Source: Candidatus Kuenenia stuttgartensis (GTDB lineage Bacteria; Planctomycetota; Planctomycetia; Planctomycetales; Planctomycetaceae). From it: a DNA stretch of 37,723 nucleotides. Position numbers and translations under genes: made by a program. The stretch covers positions 1 to 37,723 of the forward strand of contig CAMDRI010000036.1 in assembly GCA_945906725.1 (NCBI GenBank). Reading direction: 5' to 3'. Of the stretch, positions 8,021-15,296 are shown piece after piece. Position 1 is the first letter of the stretch; every line of letters begins with the position of its first letter. The notes under the pieces were generated by a model. That model made no database searches, had not been told where the DNA came from, and saw nothing but the letters and a program-made list of their open reading frames with translations.

Positions 8021-8736
8021 TCGTCGAGGATGAATCCGCTCTGGCCGACGGCTTGAAGTTCAACTTCGAGCAGGAAGGCTTCGAGGCCGTTGTCGCCGGC
8101 GATGGAGACGCCGCGCTCAAGTCGTTTCGCCAGGCTAATCCGCGGTTCAATCTCGTCTTGTTGGATTTGATGTTGCCGGGAATGAACGGCTACGAAATCT
8201 GTCGCGAAATCCGGCTGATCGACAAGCAAGTGCCGATCCTGGTGCTCAGCGCTCGCACGCTAAGTGAGGACCGCACTGCAGGATTCGACGCCGGCTGCGA
8301 TCAGTACATGAGCAAGCCCTTCAATCTGGACGAACTGCTCAGCCGAGTGCGCAATTTGATCGAGCGGCACCCGATCGACAATTCTTCGCTGCCGGCCGTG
8401 CCACGCGAATTGGAGCCGGAACCGGATGTCCGTCAGTTTGGCAACGCCAAGATCGACTTCAGCCGCTTCGAACTGACCGTCCGCGACCAGACGCACGACC
8501 TGACCACGATGGAAGTGCAATTGCTGCGCTACTTCCTGGATAACGACGGCAAAGTGCTCTCGCGCGGACAAATCTTGGAAGACGTGTGGGGCAGCGACTC
8601 CAACGTCATGCCGCGGACCATCGACAACTTCGTGCTGCGACTCCGCAAATTGATCGAGCTCAACCCGTCGGCCCCACGCCACATCCTGTCCGTGCGAGGC
8701 ACCGGCTACCGCTTCCTCACCAAGCCAGAAGCGTGA
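8008..8736 (+). CDS. OmpR/PhoB-family response regulator
   Basis: A 242-residue DNA-binding regulator. The receiver domain (1-115) has acidic residues Glu7 and Asp8, phosphoacceptor Asp53 in LLDLMLPG, Ser81 in LVLSAR and Lys103 in YMSKPF. A linker rich in Pro and Glu (about 122-145) leads to a winged-helix domain with TTMEVQLLRYFLDNDGKVLS, the recognition-helix segment RTIDNFVLRLRKLIE and the closing VRGTGYRF. It is the partner of the overlapping upstream kinase. Target genes cannot be read from the sequence; autoregulation of the TPR-GT2-HK-RR operon is a reasonable guess. Confidence 0.95.
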   Translation: MRILIVEDESALADGLKFNFEQEGFEAVVAGDGDAALKSFRQANPRFNLVLLDLMLPGMNGYEICREIRLIDKQVPILVLSARTLSEDRTAGFDAGCDQYMSKPFNLDELLSRVRNLIERHPIDNSSLPAVPRELEPEPDVRQFGNAKIDFSRFELTVRDQTHDLTTMEVQLLRYFLDNDGKVLSRGQILEDVWGSDSNVMPRTIDNFVLRLRKLIELNPSAPRHILSVRGTGYRFLTKPEA

Positions 8737-8738
8737 CC

Positions 8739-8792
8739 GTGGGGCACGTTTTCAACGTGCCCATGCGCCGGCACGTTGAAAACGTGCCCCAC
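8739..8792. repeat. Paired palindromic repeat, intergenic copy
   Basis: Unit GTGGGGCACGTTTTCAACGT followed by GCCC is followed after 8 bases by its inverted copy. Each unit is itself a hairpin (GCACGTT/AACGTGC, 3-base loop), so nested structures are possible. It lies between the convergent stop codons at 8736 and 8800 and could end transcription from both sides, but it has no T tract. The same paired unit occurs inside cinA at 10592-10648. Confidence 0.9.
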
Positions 8793-8799
8793 GAGACCG

Positions 8800-9351
8800 C
8801 TACTTCTTCTTTTTCTTGGCCTTCTTTTTCGGAGTCTCTTCTTCTTCCTCCTCCTCCATGTCGAGGTCCGCGAATTCATCGTCGCCCAGATCGAAGTCAG
8901 CGGTCTCGGCGCTGTCGATGGATTCCTCGTCGAGATCGAATTCGGAACCTTCTGAGGCCTCCTCAAACTCGTCGCCTTCATCGGCACCCGGCTTGATGCC
9001 TTCGCGTTCAAAGGCGTCGATGTCTTCTTCCTCGAAGCTGTCGTCGCGCGGAGTCTTGGGCGTTTCGACTCCTGCCTCTGCTGCGACGCCTTCACTGTCC
9101 TCACCAGCCTCAGCTTCCTCGGATTTCTTGACTTTGTTGGGATCGTCGTAGAACGCAACCGCGTACAGTAGCGGCCAAACCACCGCCGCCAGCAAGACAA
9201 GCAAGCCCGTCGAGACCACGGCGATGCCCAGCAGCGGCTTGTTCCAAAGGTCGTGCCGGGGAACAGTCAGAGCCGTCCCCAACAAATAGCACAGATAGCC
9301 TCCCGGCAACGCGGGGACGAGCGACAGCAGAATTAGATGCAGCTTTCTCAC
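8800..9351 (-). CDS. Small membrane protein with long acidic tail
   Basis: The product, 183 residues from the GTG at 9351 (a TTG at 9387 would add 12), has two membrane helices: LILLSLVPALPGGYLCYLLG and LLGIAVVSTGLLVLLAAVVW. After the second helix comes a tail of roughly 100 residues dominated by Asp and Glu, with blocks such as DDSFEEEDIDAFE and FDLGDDEFADLDMEEEEEEE. It ends in a Lys-rich run (KKKAKKKKK). The tail is probably disordered and cytoplasmic or periplasmic depending on topology. No family is recognised. It converges on the response regulator gene, with the paired palindrome between them. The acid tail followed by a basic end suggests self-association or binding of basic partners. 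Confidence 0.75.
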   Translation of the reverse strand: MRKLHLILLSLVPALPGGYLCYLLGTALTVPRHDLWNKPLLGIAVVSTGLLVLLAAVVWPLLYAVAFYDDPNKVKKSEEAEAGEDSEGVAAEAGVETPKTPRDDSFEEEDIDAFEREGIKPGADEGDEFEEASEGSEFDLDEESIDSAETADFDLGDDEFADLDMEEEEEEETPKKKAKKKKK

Positions 9352-9664
9352 GGTCGGTTTCCGGCAAGGTCGGACGGCGAGTCTCAAGACATCAAGCTAG
9401 ACGGCGGCTCCCCCATCCGGCAAGAGCCTGGTTCGAGACACACCATTCCGTGTCTTCGACTTCGGAGCCACGACCGCTCCGCCTTGCGAAAACTTCTCGC
9501 CGCTTGAGCCACGCGGATGACCGGTACGACCGGCAACCGCGACACAGAAGGCCGAATGCAAAAGGCAGAAGGCGGCGAGGGCAGACAAGCGGACGACGAT
9601 CCATCAACATGTCGCTCTGACTGCCTTCCGACTTCTACTTTCCGCCTTCTGACTTCCCCCAACC
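9352..9664. other. Intergenic region with purine/pyrimidine tracts
   Basis: This gap of about 310 bases separates the acidic membrane protein gene from cinA. It holds a purine-rich stretch (about 9546-9600, repeated AAGGCAGAAGGCGG-like words) and a pyrimidine-rich stretch (about 9617-9661, words such as CTTCCGACTTCTACTTTCC). They are partly complementary and may fold. Similar wording is common in planctomycete intergenic DNA. No gene was seen. Confidence 0.5.
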
Positions 9665-10879
9665 ATGCACGCTGAAATCATCGCCATCGGGACCGAACTG
9701 ACCACCGGAGCCAAGCTGGACACGAACAGCCAATGGCTGAGCATCGAACTCGCCTCCATCGGGATTCCGGTGTTGCTGCACACGACCGTCGCCGATGACC
9801 TCGCGGCAAACCTGGAAACTCTGCGAGCGGCCGTACGGCGATCGGACATCGTGCTGATTAGCGGCGGTCTCGGCCCTACGCTCGACGACCTCACGCGACA
9901 GGTCTTGGCCGATCTGGTCGGAGTGGAACTTGTCCTGCACGAGCCCAGCTTGCAATACATCCGCGACATGTTCGCCAAACGCAAACGAATCATGCCGGAG
10001 CGCAACGTCATCCAAGCGATGTTCCCTGCCGGAAGCGAACCGATCGACAACCCGCATGGCAGCGCGCCAGGAATTTGGTGGGAACTCCCTCGGCCGGACG
10101 GTTCGACCTGCCGGATCGCGGCGATGCCTGGCGTTCCCAGCGAGATGAAGCCGATGTTCCGAGATCGTGTGTTGCCGCGACTGCCACGCTCGGACAAAGT
10201 CATCCGCCGCGCGCGAGTCAATTGCTACGGGGTCGGCGAATCGGCCTGCGAAGAGATGCTCGGCGACGTGACCGCTCGCGGCCGAGACCCCGAAGTCGGC
10301 ATCACCGTCCACGAAGGAACGATTACGCTCCGCATCGAAGCTCACGGTGCGACTGAATCCGAATGCGACGTGAAGATCTCTGCCACGAAACAATTGATTC
10401 ACGAGCGACTCGGCGAACTCGTCTTCGGCGAAGAGGACGAGCAACTCGAAGATGTCATCGTCCGCGAGTTGAATCGCCGAGGTCAGACGGTTGCAGCCGC
10501 CGACGAAGTCACCGGCGGAGTGCTGTCGTTGTGGCTGACGGCAGTGCCAGACAGCGAACGTTGTTTTTTGGGCGGAGTGATCGGCTCGGCGGTGGGGCAC
10601 GTTTTCAACGTGCCCGTTCCGGCCGGGCAGGTTGAAAACCTGTCCCACGAACGCGCTGGCCAACTGGCACAACTAACCCGCCAGCGATTCGGCTCCGACT
10701 TCGCGCTCGCGATTGCCGGCTCACTGAAAACGGATGGCATCCCTCGACTCGGTCTCGCTCTGGCGGACTCGAACGGAGTCGAAGTGCAGGAGCACATTCC
10801 CGTCGCCGATGTCTCGTTTGCCCGCAACCGCGCAGCAAAGTCTGCCCTCGATCTGCTGCGGCTCAAGCTGCAGAATTGA
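9665..10879 (+). CDS. cinA: CinA-family protein with degenerate deamidase domain
   Basis: A 404-residue two-domain protein. The N-terminal MoCF/COG1058 domain (1-170; ADP-ribose or NADP-type pyrophosphatase in known CinA) is well kept: IIAIGTELTTG (5-15), ISGGLGPTLDDLTR (65-78) and AAMPGVPSEM (152-161). The C-terminal CinA/PncC-like domain (from about 258) normally deamidates NMN using the Ser of an ESCTGG-type motif. Here the motif reads ADEVTGG (279-285), so the Ser is missing. The next helix region, which carries Tyr and Lys in active enzymes, is replaced by a repeat-encoded segment (about 311-328: GHVFNVPVPA then GQVENLSH). The frame stays open to a normal C-terminus. Pyrophosphatase activity is plausible; NMN deamidase activity is probably lost. 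Confidence 0.92.
   Translation: MHAEIIAIGTELTTGAKLDTNSQWLSIELASIGIPVLLHTTVADDLAANLETLRAAVRRSDIVLISGGLGPTLDDLTRQVLADLVGVELVLHEPSLQYIRDMFAKRKRIMPERNVIQAMFPAGSEPIDNPHGSAPGIWWELPRPDGSTCRIAAMPGVPSEMKPMFRDRVLPRLPRSDKVIRRARVNCYGVGESACEEMLGDVTARGRDPEVGITVHEGTITLRIEAHGATESECDVKISATKQLIHERLGELVFGEEDEQLEDVIVRELNRRGQTVAAADEVTGGVLSLWLTAVPDSERCFLGGVIGSAVGHVFNVPVPAGQVENLSHERAGQLAQLTRQRFGSDFALAIAGSLKTDGIPRLGLALADSNGVEVQEHIPVADVSFARNRAAKSALDLLRLKLQN
10592..10648. repeat. Paired palindromic repeat inside cinA
   Basis: GTGGGGCACGTTTTCAACGT then GCCC, a 9-base spacer, and the inverted partner GGGCAGGTTGAAAACCTGTC then CCAC. It is 57 bases long, a multiple of three, and open in the cinA frame. Its first unit is identical to the first unit of the intergenic copy at 8739-8792. 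The second unit is nearer to the single unit at 1782-1805. Confidence 0.9.
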
Positions 10880-10979
10880 TGGCCGCAAGAGAACACAAAA
10901 GATCTTGAAAGCGAACAAAAAATGTAGAACTTCCGCAGTGGACGTCTCTTTGCGTTCTTTTGTGGCTATCGCCTGCGAT

Positions 10980-12215
10980 CTATTCCTCTTCGCGACCCCA
11001 CGCGATCGCCAGCTGTACCAACACATTGACGGCCGATTGCATCTCGTCGAGGCTCGTCCATTCCAGCGGCGAGTGCGGGTTGTGCTCGCCGGTCGAAAGG
11101 TTCGGAGTCGGCAACCCCAGCGCGGTCAGCAGCGAGCCGTCCGTGCCGCCGCGGATGATCGACAGTTGCGGTTCAAGTCCGGCCGCTTCAGTGGCTTCCA
11201 CCGCTTTGGCAACCGCTCGCGGTTCTTTGGCGAGCCCCTCGCGCATGTTGCGGTACTGTTGTTTGATCGCGACGTCGATGCTCGCCTTGGGATTCGCTTT
11301 CCGTTGATCGGACGCGATCTGTTCAAGCAAACTCGCGTATTCAGACAGTTTGTCAACTTCGAAGTCCCGCAGAATCATGCGAGCTTCCGCACGAGCCACT
11401 CCCCCTTCGATCGAGTATGGATGAATGAAACCCTCACGGCCATCGGTCGTTTCCGGACTGAGATGATCGCTCGGCAGCGCGGCGATGAAGTTGGAGAGAA
11501 TGCGGTTCGCGTTGACCATCGTTCCTTTGCCGACCGACGGATGAATGTTGATGCCGGTGACAGTCACGATGGCGAGATCCGCCGAGAACGTTTCGTTGTC
11601 AATCTTGCCTTGTCCGTCACCATCCAACGTGTAGGCACACGCCGCGCCGATTTCGTTCAGGCTAAGGTGCTGAGTCCCTCGGCCGATCTCTTCGTCGCAG
11701 GTGAAGACCAACCGAATCGGGCCGTGAGCAAGATCGCGGCGTTTCATCAATTGTTCGGCGGCGGACATGATGACCGCAATACCTGCCTTGTCGTCGGCCC
11801 CCAGCAGCGTCGTGCCGTCGGACGTGATGATTGTCCCGCCCAGCAAGTTGCAGAGATCGGGGTTCTCTTCGCCCCGAATGACCTTCGTCGGATCACCCGG
11901 CAGGACGAGATCGCTGCCGTCGTACTCGCGATGCACGATCGGCTTGACATTCGTGCCCGATGTCTCCGGCGACGTATCGACGTGGGCCACCCACGCGATC
12001 GTTGGTGCATGATGCGTAACGCTCTGCGGGATCGTCGCCAGCACGACTCCGTGTTTGCTGAGCGAGACGTCCTTGAGTCCGAGTTGCTTGCACTCGTCCG
12101 CTAGCAACCGGCTGAGATCAAGCTGCTTGGAGGTACTCGGTGACGACTCGCTGTGCTCGTCGGCTTGCGTGTCGATTTGGACGTACTTCAGAAAACGGTC
12201 GAGAAGGTCAGGCAT
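10980..12215 (-). CDS. pepT: Peptidase T (tripeptide aminopeptidase, M20B)
   Basis: A 411-residue cytosolic zinc peptidase that removes the N-terminal residue from tripeptides. Two-zinc M20 motifs are present: WVAHVDTSP (His78, Asp80), LLGADDKAG (bridging Asp141), the catalytic TCDEEIGRG (Glu175, Glu176), AYTLDGD (Asp198) and the late His in STGEHNPHSPLEW. GINIHPSVGKGTMVNA marks the dimerisation/lid region typical of PepT. The length matches the family (about 410). It has no signal peptide. It lies at the end of a minus-strand group after the KDG kinase gene, about 97 bases downstream, so cotranscription is possible but not certain. The 100 bases between it and cinA contain nothing recognisable. 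Confidence 0.95.
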   Translation of the reverse strand: MPDLLDRFLKYVQIDTQADEHSESSPSTSKQLDLSRLLADECKQLGLKDVSLSKHGVVLATIPQSVTHHAPTIAWVAHVDTSPETSGTNVKPIVHREYDGSDLVLPGDPTKVIRGEENPDLCNLLGGTIITSDGTTLLGADDKAGIAVIMSAAEQLMKRRDLAHGPIRLVFTCDEEIGRGTQHLSLNEIGAACAYTLDGDGQGKIDNETFSADLAIVTVTGINIHPSVGKGTMVNANRILSNFIAALPSDHLSPETTDGREGFIHPYSIEGGVARAEARMILRDFEVDKLSEYASLLEQIASDQRKANPKASIDVAIKQQYRNMREGLAKEPRAVAKAVEATEAAGLEPQLSIIRGGTDGSLLTALGLPTPNLSTGEHNPHSPLEWTSLDEMQSAVNVLVQLAIAWGREEE

Positions 12216-12312
12216 GAAGGTCTCGTTAGTGAGAAGGAAACAGACAACCGTTCTAGGCTTTTGGCTGAACGCTGGGAGCCGACGGCCGAAAGCCGATTTC
12301 AGTTTTCAAAGA

Positions 12313-13410
12313 TTACCGCTGCACCCGCCCGGAACCGGAGCCGCCCATCAGCGCTTCAATCTCGGCGCGAGTCACGGTGTTGAAGTCTCCCTTGATACTG
12401 TGCTTCAAGCAGCTCGCGGCGACAGCGTAGCGGATTGCGATCGCGGGAGCCGCCAACTCCGGAGTATTCAGCGCGAAGATCAAGGCACCGCCAAAGCTGT
12501 CGCCAGCTCCGACTCGATCGACGATATTGCGGATTTCGTAGGCTTGGTAGTTTCCGGCTGCGCCGGTCGGTGCGAGAAACGCTTGGTTGGCCGCGACGTC
12601 GAACAGCAACGCGCCCCAGTTGTTGTGCGACGCCGAAAAACTTTCGCGGAGTGTGATCGCCACTTGGCGAATGTTCGGGAAATCGGTAACGATTTGGCGA
12701 GCGACCGCTTCGTAGCCGGCGACGTTCAGTTCGCCGGCATCCACGTTGGTCGACGCGGCGCGAATGCCGAGAGCGTGCTCCGCGTCCTCTTCATTCGCGA
12801 TGACGACGTCGATGAACGGCATCAACCCGCGCATCGTTTCGCGGCAAAGATCAGTGGATTTCGTGCCGGGCCGCCAGTTCCACAACTTCTTACGGAAGTT
12901 CAGATCGCACGATACGGTCAGTCCCAACCGCTTGGCCGTTTTCACGCTGAGCTTCGCCGCCTCCGCCGCATTCGCGCTGATCGCCGGCGTGATGCCGGTG
13001 ATGTGAAACCAATTCGCACCGCGAAATGCAGTCTCGAAGTCATACGACTCGGCCGGTTGCAACGCGATCGAGCTTCCCTCGCGGTCGTAGGTTACCGTGC
13101 CGCCGCGCTGGTTGGCTCCGGTCTCGACGAAGTAGATGCCGAAGCGGCCCGACTTCACTCGGCGGATCAACTCGGTTCCGACTCCCAACTTCTGCGATTC
13201 CTGCACCAAGCAGTCGGTAACCGAATTGTCCGGCAAAGCGGTCAGGTACGACGCACTCCCCCCTTGCAGAGCGACCGCGACCGCGACGTTCAATTCGCCG
13301 CCGCCGAACGTCGCTTCCAATCGGCCAGGGATGACCTGCGACAGCCGCAAGAATTCTTCAGGGCATAGGCGAAGCATCACCTCGCCAAACGTCACGAGCT
13401 TGAGCGGCAT
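12313..13410 (-). CDS. kdgK: 2-keto-3-deoxygluconate kinase, PfkB family
   Basis: A 365-residue sugar kinase, most like KDG kinase, which makes 2-keto-3-deoxy-6-phosphogluconate from KDG in uronate or Entner-Doudoroff-type catabolism. Motifs: ATFGGGELNVAVAVALQGG (33-51), SCDLNFRKKLW (167-177) and the catalytic anion hole DRVGAGDSFGGAL (298-310) with Asp304. The start at 13410 follows AAGGACG; the open frame continues 40 codons upstream only because it reads through an intergenic repeat (encoding APSPRPSPKGRGR), which is not protein-like. No aldolase or dehydratase is next to it, so the exact substrate is uncertain. Other PfkB sugar kinases remain possible. Confidence 0.85.
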   Translation of the reverse strand: MPLKLVTFGEVMLRLCPEEFLRLSQVIPGRLEATFGGGELNVAVAVALQGGSASYLTALPDNSVTDCLVQESQKLGVGTELIRRVKSGRFGIYFVETGANQRGGTVTYDREGSSIALQPAESYDFETAFRGANWFHITGITPAISANAAEAAKLSVKTAKRLGLTVSCDLNFRKKLWNWRPGTKSTDLCRETMRGLMPFIDVVIANEEDAEHALGIRAASTNVDAGELNVAGYEAVARQIVTDFPNIRQVAITLRESFSASHNNWGALLFDVAANQAFLAPTGAAGNYQAYEIRNIVDRVGAGDSFGGALIFALNTPELAAPAIAIRYAVAASCLKHSIKGDFNTVTRAEIEALMGGSGSGRVQR

Positions 13411-13444
13411 GGAGCGTCCTTGATTGGGCGGAGCTTTGGATTTT

Positions 13445-13545
13445 CTCCCTCGCCCTTTGGGAGAGGGTCGGGGTGAGGGAGCCAATCGTTTCTTAGCTCC
13501 CTCATCCGGGCTTCGGCCACCTTCTCCCAAGGGGAGAAGGGACCG
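13445..13545. repeat. Intergenic G/C-skewed inverted repeat family
   Basis: The first half, CTCCCTCGCCCTTTGGGAGA onward to GAGGGAGCCAATC (13445-13487), is followed by CTCCCTCATCCGGGCTTC and CTTCTCCCAAGGGGAGAAGG. The parts pair with each other: CTCCCTC with GAGGGAG and CCTTCTCCC with GGGAGAAGG. It lies between the prenyltransferase-fold gene and kdgK. A half copy in the same orientation is embedded in the coding region at 26962-27005. Confidence 0.85.
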
Positions 13546-13550
13546 TATTC

Positions 13551-14576
13551 TTATCGTTGGAAGATCGGCAGGTAGTTATTCGGCATCTGCAAGATGATCA
13601 GGGCCATCGCAGTGCCGTACTCGATGCAGACGGTCGAGTCGGTCCAGGCTCCATCGGGGAGTTGGTCGCGAAGCAGCGTGTCGCGGATCGCCGGATACCA
13701 CTCGTTCCAAGCTTCGCCGCCAGCCCGCCACATCGCTTGAGCGGCATAATAGTGGCCGTAGGAAAAATGTCCCTCGTACCGAGCCATCTGCCCTTGCGGA
13801 GCAAAGCGGCGGAGATAGCCGAGTCCACGATCGATCTCTTTGCCTTCGTACTGCCCGGCCGAATGCAACGCGACGACGCCGGCGGCCGAACGAGGAAACG
13901 CACTCTCCCCGCGGCGGACCAGTTGATACCGAAAACCTCCGTCGGAGTTCTGGCACTTTTTGACGTAGTCGATGCAGCGATCGACCGTCTCCTTGGGGAC
14001 ATGCAGTCCCGCGTTGCGAGCGGCTCGCAACGCCATGATTTGGCAGACGGTTGCCGAGATATCCGCCTCTTTCGGTTCCGGCTGATAGCGCCAGCCACCT
14101 TCGCTATTTTGAGTTTGCACAATCAACCGCACAGCACGGTCGAGTTTTTCGCGCACGTCAACTCTGCGCGACATGCCGTAGACTTCGGCGAGGAACAGCG
14201 TCGCGAACCCATGGCCGTACATCGGGCCGTAGGACTCCTGTTCTTTGACGTGCAGGAATCCATTCGGCTTGGCCACCGACAATACGAAGTCTACCGCGCG
14301 GTTCACGTTCGCGCCAAAAGGTCCGCGTCCGGGAGTGCTGCCCGATGACAAAAACGCGATGCCTCCCAACGCCGACACAGCCACATTGCGGCCGAATCCC
14401 CCGCCCGATCCGAACGAACCCTCTTCGCGTTGCTTCGCCGCCAGCCACGCGAGTCCTCGATCAATCGTCAACTGTGTCTGCGGCGTGACGAGGTTCTTTT
14501 GATTCGGTTGCGCGACAACCGTCCGCCCCAGCGATGTGGCGATGATCGCCAGCAGCATGTCTCGACGAGTCAGCAT
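13551..14576 (-). CDS. Exported prenyltransferase/squalene-cyclase-fold protein
   Basis: A 341-residue protein with an N-terminal signal starting MLTRRDMLLAI, a possible weak Tat signal cleaved near VVAQ. The rest is built of alpha/alpha-toroid repeats with QW-type signatures: GLAWLAAKQREEGSFG, IVQTQNSEGGWRYQP, YVKKCQNSDGGFRYQ and LRDQLPDGAWTDS. The DxDD acid of true squalene-hopene cyclases is not evident, so it is unlikely to be a cyclase. Planctomycetes have many exported members of unknown role. Its ATG is 9 nt downstream of the clpS stop, so it is probably in one operon with clpS, which is an odd pairing of a cytosolic adaptor with an exported protein. Confidence 0.85.
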   Translation of the reverse strand: MLTRRDMLLAIIATSLGRTVVAQPNQKNLVTPQTQLTIDRGLAWLAAKQREEGSFGSGGGFGRNVAVSALGGIAFLSSGSTPGRGPFGANVNRAVDFVLSVAKPNGFLHVKEQESYGPMYGHGFATLFLAEVYGMSRRVDVREKLDRAVRLIVQTQNSEGGWRYQPEPKEADISATVCQIMALRAARNAGLHVPKETVDRCIDYVKKCQNSDGGFRYQLVRRGESAFPRSAAGVVALHSAGQYEGKEIDRGLGYLRRFAPQGQMARYEGHFSYGHYYAAQAMWRAGGEAWNEWYPAIRDTLLRDQLPDGAWTDSTVCIEYGTAMALIILQMPNNYLPIFQR

Positions 14577-14585
14577 CGAACTTCG

Positions 14586-14963
14586 TCACTCCGGCAAAGG
14601 TTCGATGGTTACGCCTAACGGGAAATCCACTTTCATCACGGCGTAGAAGTCAGGGCCGAAACCGCGAATCTGGTCCTGCTTCAATTCGGCCAGTTCCAGT
14701 GTGCCGCTCCAGACGATGCTTTTGCCTTGCGTGTGAACTTGGTTCGTCAGCACGAACGCTTTTTCCAGCGGGTACGCGAACAGCTTCATCAGTAGGTCGA
14801 TGACGTACTGAAACGTGTGCTGCTCGTCGTTGTGCAGAATGACGGCATACGGCGGTTGCCGCTTCGGCTTCGACTTTGGATCGGACTGGGCCGGCTTCGG
14901 ACGGACGATGACCTGCGGTTCCATCACAGCAACATCGGGGTCATCGTTGTCGAAATCGTTCAT
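14586..14963 (-). CDS. clpS: ATP-dependent Clp protease adaptor ClpS
   Basis: A 125-residue N-degron adaptor that delivers proteins with destabilising N-terminal residues to ClpAP/ClpCP. The start at 14963 follows a strong GGGAGG site; longer frames upstream are not protein-like. An acidic, flexible N-terminus (MNDFDNDDPDVAVMEP) precedes the core: YAVILHNDEQHTFQYVIDLL carries the binding-pocket Asn-Asp pair and is followed by LEKAFVLTNQVHTQGKSIVW, with the His that contacts the substrate. The extra Lys/Pro-rich linker (about 20-37) is longer than in E. coli. No clpA or clpC lies in the window. Confidence 0.95.
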   Translation of the reverse strand: MNDFDNDDPDVAVMEPQVIVRPKPAQSDPKSKPKRQPPYAVILHNDEQHTFQYVIDLLMKLFAYPLEKAFVLTNQVHTQGKSIVWSGTLELAELKQDQIRGFGPDFYAVMKVDFPLGVTIEPLPE

Positions 14964-15296
14964 CGCAGAGCCTCCCTGGACGCGGCCATCGTAGCGACCA
15001 GCGCCAGGGAATCCCAAGACTGATGTACTCAACTCGACGTTGGTCACATTTGCGAGACATTCGAAGAAGCAGCGTTGAGCTCGTAGGCGTGCGAGTACCA
15101 TTGACCGGTCTTACCCAATCGGTACTTGTAGGTTGTTCGCAATGGAAGACCAAATCACCCTCCGTAAGCATGCCCCGCCCACTCTTGACGTGCAGCGAGG
15201 TCAGCAACGTCCGCTTCTGGTGGCAGGAGGGGCAGGTGACTAACGGAGAGGGTCGCGTGTGTCAATAAACGGTTCCTGACACCTTTGCTCTCCTGG
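14964..15296. other. Intergenic region with a possible zinc-ribbon fragment
   Basis: On the minus strand about 15054-15250 a frame reads VTCPSCHQKRTLLTSLHVKS and then FHCEQP; the C-x-x-C-H/C spacing looks like a small zinc ribbon. It has no acceptable start before the CPSC and loses protein character toward 15050, so it is probably a remnant. Near 15270-15287 lies ACGGTTCCTGACACC, a word that recurs in planctomycete intergenic repeats. Nothing else was seen. Confidence 0.35.

Noticed and set aside
8739..8792. Rho-independent terminator
   Set aside because: There is no T tract on either strand and the same unit occurs inside a coding region, so it is better described as a mobile palindrome, although it may still affect transcription.
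10734..12104. 456-codon open frame on plus
   Set aside because: It is antisense to pepT, whose zinc motifs are all in place.
12055..13368. 437-codon open frame on plus
   Set aside because: It is antisense to the KDG kinase and the start of pepT and has shadow composition.
13551..14576. Squalene-hopene cyclase
   Set aside because: The protein is too short and no DxDD catalytic motif was seen; only the toroid repeats are shared.
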